Positions 57,922 through 64,000 of a DNA stretch of 64,000 nucleotides are shown piece by piece. How positions within the stretch are numbered: position 1 is the stretch's first letter; every line of letters begins with the position of its first letter. Below the pieces are notes generated by a model. It was given only the letters and a program-made list of their open reading frames with translations. It was not told the DNA's origin and searched no databases. Origin of the DNA: Trichosporon coremiiforme (lineage: Eukaryota > Basidiomycota > Tremellomycetes > Trichosporonales > Trichosporonaceae); the NCBI GenBank assembly GCA_039545355.1, contig BCJJ01000006.1, forward strand, positions 1,054,001 to 1,118,000, read 5' to 3'. Both the position numbers and the translations under genes were made by a program.

Positions 57922-58627
57922 GATATATCGTCCACCAGAGTCACCAGGAGTGCAAGGTCGAGAGCGAGTACCGGAAGGAGCGACGGCCTGGATGGGCCTG
58001 GACAGCCAGCTGATAACGAATGGGGGTGATGGGGGTGAGCGGACAATGCGTCTAATGTTCTTTGTGTTCTTTCTCTTGCGCTCCGATCGACACAACAATG
58101 GGGACAGTTGGGGAGATCGGAGTAGGCAGTCCTTGCGTGCTCTTCCTTGCGTGCTCTGGTGACGGACCTGCTTAGTGTGCTCGTCAGAGAATGGGAGATG
58201 GATGATCAGTGCACACCTCAGAGATGAAAAGCCGGCTAGTCAGACGTCAGTGCAGTCGTCAGTGCCTCGGCCCGATGCGACGCAGATCCAGATCTCCCCA
58301 CGCTGCCACTACGGCTCGCACGCGGAGTGCGCACGACCGATGCATCGTTGGGGTGACTGTTTCGAGTCGATGGCAGAAAAGCTTCTGTCTGTGCATTGCC
58401 GTTGCTTGCACTACATCAAACGCATGCTCCGCCCGCTGCTCACTGTGCTCGCTGCTTCGTTCACTGCTGCCACCACCGAGTTCGATCCGGCGAGTCCATG
58501 TTATTGCCCTCGCTGCCCTCGCGGCAACGCACACTGCCGTCGCTGCACTCGTACAGTGTCATTGCTCTCGCTCGCCGATCGAGCAGCTCCGCCGCATAGT
58601 AGCACAAGTCACATAGCCTCATACACT
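57922..58627. other. Intergenic, nothing recognised
   Basis: 706 bp between tandem minus-strand genes. Frames opening here on the plus strand are antisense continuations into LHP1 and lack domains. Confidence 0.5.
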
Positions 58628-60233
58628 CTAGTTAGCCGCACCGACGGCGGGGGGAAGGCCCGAGTCGGCCCTGGAGTCCTTCCTGTTATCCCGGTTGAAC
58701 TTGCCGCCACGTCCGCGGCCCCTGCCACCAAACTTGCCGCCGCGGCCTCCGCGTCCGCCGCGTCCACCGTGGCCGCGGAACTTGTCCGCGCGCGCCTTGT
58801 CCTGCGCAGCCTTGGCGGCGCGCGAGGCCTGGAAGTTGGCACGCTTCGTCCAGAACGCGCGCTGCTCGTCCTCGGTCGGGCGCTCGAACGTGACCGGCTT
58901 GTCGCCGTAGGTGATCGAGGCGGCGTTGAGCCTGGACAGCTCGTCGTCCGTGATCGCGCCGTTGTCAGACTTGGCAATGACACCAGAGGTCGAGCCGGGA
59001 GGGAAGTTGATGAAGGGGGCCTCGAGGATGGCAGAGGCAATGACGGCCTCCTTCAGCTTCGTCCAGTCAGAGCCCTCGCCGGGGGCGGAGAACTTGATGC
59101 ACGCGCCGTCAGTGAACTTGAGCTGCGACGGGTCGGCGATCGTGCCGTTCTCCGTGTCGACGTTGAGAGTAGCGCCGAGGTACTCGATCGTAACGGGCTC
59201 GTTCTTCTTCTGTTGCTTGCCCTTGCCGCCCTCCTCGTCGTCCTCACGCTGGCGCTTCTTGCCCTCGAACGAGGGAACCTCGCCGACAATCTCGACACCG
59301 TTGGGGATCTTGGCGAGCGAGGGGTTGAGACCCTTCTTCTGGCGCTCCATCTCGCGGAAAGCGTTGAACTTGGTGGGCTTGTTCCTGTCCTGGCGTCCGC
59401 GCGAGATCTCGTTCTCGGGGATACCCTTCTCCTTGGCCTTCATCTTGACGTAGGCGTCCTTCGACATCTTCTGCATGTCCTCCTCGCCAAACTTGGGGAT
59501 CGACTCGAGCTCGAGGAACTTGTCGGCGTCGGTCTGGTACGCGAACTCGGCGAAGACAGACCCCTGCCCGTTAGCACAGACACGAATGCACAAACACGTA
59601 GAGAGTACTCACCTTGAAGGCGCCCTTGCCCTTGCCCTTGTCGCCCTTGCCCTCGACGTCACCGCGGCGCTTCCTGACAGCGTTGACCTTTCCGAACTGC
59701 TTGAAGTACTCCTCAATCTTCTCCTGCGAGTTGGCCTCGTTGTCACCCTCGCCGAAGCCCTTCACGTAGACGGAGCGGTTCCAGATGGTCGAGTTGGGCT
59801 CAAGGGGGCGCTGGCGGCGGACGTTGGCACCGTCCTCGGAAACGGCAAGGAGGGGGTCGTCACCCTCCGANGNNATNACCTGGCGGAGNCCCTGGGCGAC
59901 ACCNGCNACACCNATGGGNGNGTAGTCGCGCATGCGCTTGAAGGTGAGGATGGTCTTGATGGGGACCCATCCCTCAGGGTTGCACTGGGTGAGGGAGAAG
60001 AAGAACTTGTCCTGGGGAAGGTTCGAGTCGGAGAAGTAGAAGGCGACTGCGACATGTTAGCGTCTAAGGCTCGACTCAACAACAAACGACTCACCCTGGG
60101 CGGCGGACTTCTCAAGGGCCTCCTGGACCTCCTCGGGGGTCTTGCCCTCAACAACGGGGAGCTCCGCCTTGACCTCCTCAACGACGGGCTGGGCCTCGGC
60201 AACCTCGACAGGCTTGGTCTCCTCAACGGACAT
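58628..60233 (-). CDS. LHP1: La protein homolog (RNA chaperone for pol III transcripts)
   Basis: The exons are 60233-60095, 60046-59613 and 59563-58628, giving 502 aa. An acidic N-terminus leads to the La motif ([34 protein letters not shown]), then the first RRM ([33 protein letters not shown]). A second, divergent RRM follows (TIEYLGATL), and the tail is an RGG-type Gly/Arg run. La binds 3' UUU ends of new pol III RNAs such as pre-tRNAs and protects them. At 502 aa it is far longer than yeast Lhp1 (275 aa) and nearer animal La. Ten ambiguous bases blur the end of the La motif. It is divergent from the kelch gene over 957 bp. Confidence 0.92.
59871..59921. other. Ambiguous bases within LHP1
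   Basis: Ten scattered N (at 59871, 59873-59874, 59877, 59889, 59904, 59907, 59913, 59919, 59921) fall in coding sequence just after the La motif. Frame is preserved, so they look like low-quality or mixed base calls. Confidence 0.95.
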
Positions 60234-61190
60234 GATGAATGCGGGGTGTGGGTGAAAGTGGGGACTTGTGAGACAGGAAGGGAAAGGGTAGTGACCAAGG
60301 ATTACGGTCTTTTAAGAACGGATAGATTTAGAAGGGGAAGCTCGAAGGACAGAGTCGGCAGCAGCTGTTTGAGTGACAAGGTCGCGCGGGTCGGGCGAAG
60401 ATGCGAGGATTGTCGAGGAAGGGGAGTTGGAGGAAGAAGGGGAGCACCGGGTGGAATCTGGGGAGGAGGGATTCACGAGCTGGTGAACTTTTGCAGAGGG
60501 CAGGGTCCAAGCTACCACGTGGGACAGCGGCGGCACGGTGGCAAAAATTAACACGAGCGACCCGATAACAAAGTCAGGTGACATCCGATCGACGCGAGGG
60601 GGCATTCTGGGATTAACTGTACAGAAAATAAAGGAAAATAATCGGTAGCCCCCAGACCTCGCTGAATGCTCCAGGCAAAGAATGGTCCATTTGCAGAGTG
60701 GTTCTCGACGACCAGCCATTTGTTTGGCGCCGTTCTTTACCCTGAATATCCTCTTTGACTAAATGGACATAGCGCATCGGATGCGTCGATTGGGTCAGAC
60801 GCCTCATGACTGCACTACAACTCACTGACCCACACCGCACAGAGATGGCTGTCCCCTCCTCACCCCTGCTCGTCTCCCCGCGCTCAGCCTAAGCCGGACA
60901 GAGCCCTGGGTAGGCGTTCGCCTTCCTTCCTCGTCAGCCAGCACCCAGTCGATCCACCCCTCCCCCCGCTAGTTATTGCGATGGATCCCCTTCCCTCCTC
61001 TTCTTCTTCTTCTTCTTTCCTCGTCTTGTCACTGTGCAAACCTATCTCACCAACGTTGCTGCCGGTCAGCAACTCGCCTCTTGTCTCTCGTCGACCCGTG
61101 CTCTACAGCAGGTCTCTAGCAAGCACATCCGACGTCTGAACAATTGCAACTGCAACCGCTCCCCGAACGCCTTGACGGCTTCACCCAAAC
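60234..61190. other. Divergent intergenic region between LHP1 and the kelch gene
   Basis: 957 bp with a TTC-rich run near 61000-61018 and pyrimidine-rich leader sequence before 61191. No supported gene. Confidence 0.5.
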
Positions 61191-63577
61191 ATGCTCTTCC
61201 TTCTGCTCTCCAACCTTCCCCAGGCGCAGGCCGCCGCACCCTCAGCTCGTTGGGGTCACCGTGCCATCTTCAACGAGGACGACAGCTCCCTCTACATCGT
61301 TGGCGGTGCCGTGTCCGACTCGGTCAACCAGTTGACGAACGATGTTTTCGTTCTGCCCGTGAGTGATTTCTTTTTCAGACCGGATGCAATCGACGGGAGT
61401 ACGTGGCTGACCTAATCAAGCTTAACTCGTCGACCCAAGTCTGGTCCAACGGTCCCAACGAGGGCCTCCCTGCGCATGCGTTCGCCTCGATGGCGTTGTC
61501 GCACGACCGATCGCAGCTCACTGTTGTCGGTGGCGTAACTGCTTCGTGCGCCGACGACGACATCACGCACACGCTCGACCTATCTTCCCAGACTTGGTCG
61601 TCCGTCACGCCTGAAGGCTTCGTCCGTCGCCACGGCTCTGCTGCTGCCACCATCGGTAATGGCAGTGCCAAGGGCATGCTTCTCGTTGTAGCTGGCCTCA
61701 ACGACAACTATGTCTGCAGCAGGACCTCGTCCGCCTACACCGCGGCTGACACCATTGCTCTCCCTGCGTCTGAGCACCGTGCGTCGAGCAACAAGATGGA
61801 CTCGTCCCTCACCGGCGACCACCTTGCCATCTCCGACTTTGCCATGGCTCAGACCAAGGACGAGACTGTCTACCTCGCTGGTGGTCAGGCTGCGGATGGT
61901 TCCCTCGTCGACTACTCGACGATTGCTGTCTGGAACAAGCAGGGGGGCTGGTCTTCCCAGAAGGCATCTGGCGACATTCCCGATGGACGTCTCGGTGCCA
62001 CCCTGGTGGCGCACCCCACTCAGAACGTGCTCGTCCTCCACGGCGGGTCCACCGAGGACGGCGGCAAGTTCTCGCCTACCAATCTGGTGTCGGTTCTTGA
62101 CATGAAGTCGTGGAAGTGGTCGGCCCCGTCTCACCTGCAGCCGGCCGCGTCCACCGCGCGCTCCTACCACACCGCCGTCATGACTCCTTCCGGTGTCATG
62201 ATCACTTCGTTCGGTATGAGCCTCGACGGTTCGCCGAGCGACAACCAGGCTTACCTCGACATGCGCAGCAAGGACCAGAAGGCATGGGGCTGGCAGTCTG
62301 ACTGGTCGAGCAACTACCTGACCAACGAGCTCGCCGCCTCATCCGAGTCGGGATCGCACTCCAAGTCTGACAAGGGAACGATCGCTGCCGCTGTTGTTCC
62401 CACCGTTATCTGTGTGCTGATCCTGATCCCCGTCCTGATCTTCTTCATCCGCCGCCACCGCAAGCGCCAGCGCCAGCGTCGCCTCGCTTCTCACTACTCG
62501 TTCTCTGCCCAGGAGGACCGTGGTGACTTCAACCGCAACCGCAGCCGCTGGGGCTGGGGCCACAGCCGTGCTGACGACGAGGACAGCCACCCGAGCTTCG
62601 TGTCTAGCATGCGCGACGTCGTCTACAATGTCTTCCGCCGCGGCAACAACCACGGTGTGGGCGACGATGGTACTATCAACGAGCCCCAGCATGACATGAC
62701 CCAGGTCCGCAACCCCAGCGAGCTCACCCAGCACGGTCAGCCTTGGGAGGAGATCGACTTCGGTCTTGGCCGCGTCGACCGCGTTGACCACCGACGTCGA
62801 GAGGCCAACTACACTGACCTTCCGGCTCGTATCCCCCGCGGCCAGGGAAGCCGACGTGTTAGCGGCAACGTCATTCCCGATGTCTACCCCATGCCCATCG
62901 CCTCGACCATGCCTTACGGCCCTGACATTCCCGACTCTGTCCGCGAGTCGATGGAGAACCCCTTCGATGACCCGAAGGAGCTTAACGACGAGCAGATTGA
63001 CGAGCGCATCCACACCGCCTCGACTGCCGTTCAGGAGACCCCTCAGCTTGTCGATCTGAGCCCTCGCCTTGGCACCCCGAAGGACGACGGTCAGAAGACT
63101 CTTGTCACCCCCGGCTCTGTCGCTGCTGCTCAGGACGCCTCTGAGTGGGCTGCTCTCGAGGCTTCGCTCGTCAACCGCCCCGTGTTCCAGTCAATTTCGC
63201 CTACCTCGACGCTCCGCTCGCACGCCCACGAGACTGAGGCTACACGTGAGGAGCGCAACTCGACTCACTCGCACTCGTCGCACGACAGTTTCGTCAACCC
63301 TCCCAGCCTTCCCCCTCTCCAGTTCTCGCAGTCTCCTCTCTCGCCCAGCCGCAAGGTCTCTGGTGCCTCTGTTCAGTACCCTTCGGTCAGCCCGGGCAAC
63401 ATGCGCCAGCTTGCCGGCCACGTCCGCCGCGAGTCGCAGGAGAGCGCTCACATTGGCACGCTTCCCCGTAACGCCCTCGGCCTCGGCAGGCTGCAGCAGG
63501 GCAACCGCGGCAGCGTGTCGTCGCGCCTGCACATCGCCAACCCCTCGAGCTCGGTCGAGGATGTGCGCAGCCTCTAA
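61191..63577 (+). CDS. Kelch-repeat single-pass membrane protein
   Basis: The exons are 61191-61358 and 61421-63577, giving 774 aa. A short signal sequence (MLFLLLSNLPQAQAAAPSAR) precedes a kelch-type beta-propeller of about 350 residues. Blades show the Gly-Gly/aromatic pattern: SLYIVGGAVSD, QLTVVGGVTASC, VYLAGGQAADGS and NVLVLHGGSTEDGG. A helix at about 376-399 (TIAAAVVPTVICVLILIPVL) is followed by RRHRKRQRQRR, placing the propeller outside. The 375-residue cytosolic tail is hydrophilic with clustered Ser/Thr-Pro sites. Fungal proteins of this layout include polarity and wall-related factors, but orthology cannot be fixed from sequence alone. The intron acceptor is a plain AAG after a CTGAC branch. 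Confidence 0.82.
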
Positions 63578-63899
63578 GGACAATACGGTTGCGCAGCAGT
63601 CCGCTGGCCGGGCTTTGTAAAGGGAATCCTATGTAGTAAATACTCTTCGAACAAATGCATGCGCTGCTAATGTGAGCCCACTGTTGCACTCCTGACTCAA
63701 GAAGTTGCATTCAGCCACTGACCAGGCGGGTTATGAAGGCACCGATGGTCTTTAGGGTTATGATATGGGCACTCTGGGCACTGGGTCACCGGACGCTTCA
63801 TGCTTTTGTAGACATAGTCTTCTGCTCCTTGCTGCATCTATTGATTCTTTTTAGCTGTTGTCTAGAAGCACCGCGTTCCGCACTGAAAACGCTCCACGT
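63578..63899. other. Convergent 3' flanks
   Basis: 322 bp between the stops of the kelch gene and HOM6. It carries 3' untranslated sequence for both; nothing else was seen. Confidence 0.6.
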
Positions 63900-64000
63900 T
63901 TAGGCAGTCTTGGCAGGGGTGGGAAGGGTGCGGACGCGCTCGTAGATCTTGAGGAGATTCGAGGTGCATCCCATGGCGGTGACGTCGGCGCCGGCGCCAG
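63900..64000 (-). CDS. HOM6: Homoserine dehydrogenase, C-terminal end (partial)
   Basis: The last 32 complete codons before the TAA at 63902-63900 are visible; the gene runs off the right edge. GAGADVTAMGCTSNLLKI is the conserved Gly-Ala-rich closing helix of fungal homoserine dehydrogenases (GAGA-x-VTA-x-G). The enzyme reduces aspartate semialdehyde to homoserine on the way to threonine and methionine. The short C-terminal tail after the helix is not conserved. Confidence 0.75.
   Translation of the reverse strand, partial: GAGADVTAMGCTSNLLKIYERVRTLPTPAKTA

Noticed and set aside
57625..59617. Plus-strand frames up to 480 codons across the LHP1 region
   Set aside because: Antisense to LHP1, whose La motif, RRM and splice phases are convincing.
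62339..63620. Open frames antisense or shifted within the kelch gene
   Set aside because: Shadows of the 774-aa kelch membrane protein.

Overview
The window looks like nuclear DNA of a basidiomycete yeast-like fungus, most probably a tremellomycete and plausibly Trichosporonales. The evidence is GC-rich coding sequence, genes cut by many short introns (mostly 35-180 nt) with GTGAGT/GTAAGT donors and a CTGAC or CTAAC branch site 5-10 nt before the acceptor AG, monocistronic genes on both strands, intron-bearing tRNAs, and best-recognised proteins that are fungal. There is one 190-base assembly gap (12742-12931) and a patch of ambiguous bases at 59871-59921. All gene models were spliced by hand and checked for phase. 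ATG starts were chosen even where an open frame extends upstream from GTG or TTG.

Left part (1-24 kb), accessory in character: two secreted ricin-B-like proteins on the minus strand (628-2163, 3615-4665), tRNA-Asn(GTT), an Aa_trans-family transporter, a TGL2-like lipase, a 60-aa zinc-ribbon microprotein with an acidic tail, and a possibly decayed multi-exon gene (about 14.1-15.26 kb). Next comes a locally duplicated orphan gene pair (16.3-20.3 kb). The first copy carries an intact Tc1/mariner-type transposon in its 3' flank, while the second keeps the equivalent site empty. Two single-pass membrane proteins follow (20558-21360, 21562-23663). They share a cytoplasmic PPxY-[DN]-P-x-W motif with a third one at 31689-33666.

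Middle (24-44.5 kb): BFR2 (ribosome biogenesis), a ten-exon NAD(P)-binding extended SDR, the third PPxY membrane protein, the divergent mitochondrial pair ATP17/GGC1, a thiolase (ERG10-type, with a possible mitochondrial presequence), and two more secreted ricin-B-like genes (41147-41786, 43743-44404).

Right part (44.5-64 kb): a 3.2-kb gene-poor stretch, tRNA-Phe(GAA) with an 8-nt intron, TRM732/THADA (eight exons) divergent from PRP16 (nine exons), an uncharacterised Lys/Ala-rich coiled-coil protein, LHP1 (La) divergent from a kelch-domain membrane protein, and the 3' end of HOM6. RNA metabolism dominates this block: tRNA 2'-O-methylation, splicing, and La-dependent handling of pol III transcripts. 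The genes are not arranged in operons.
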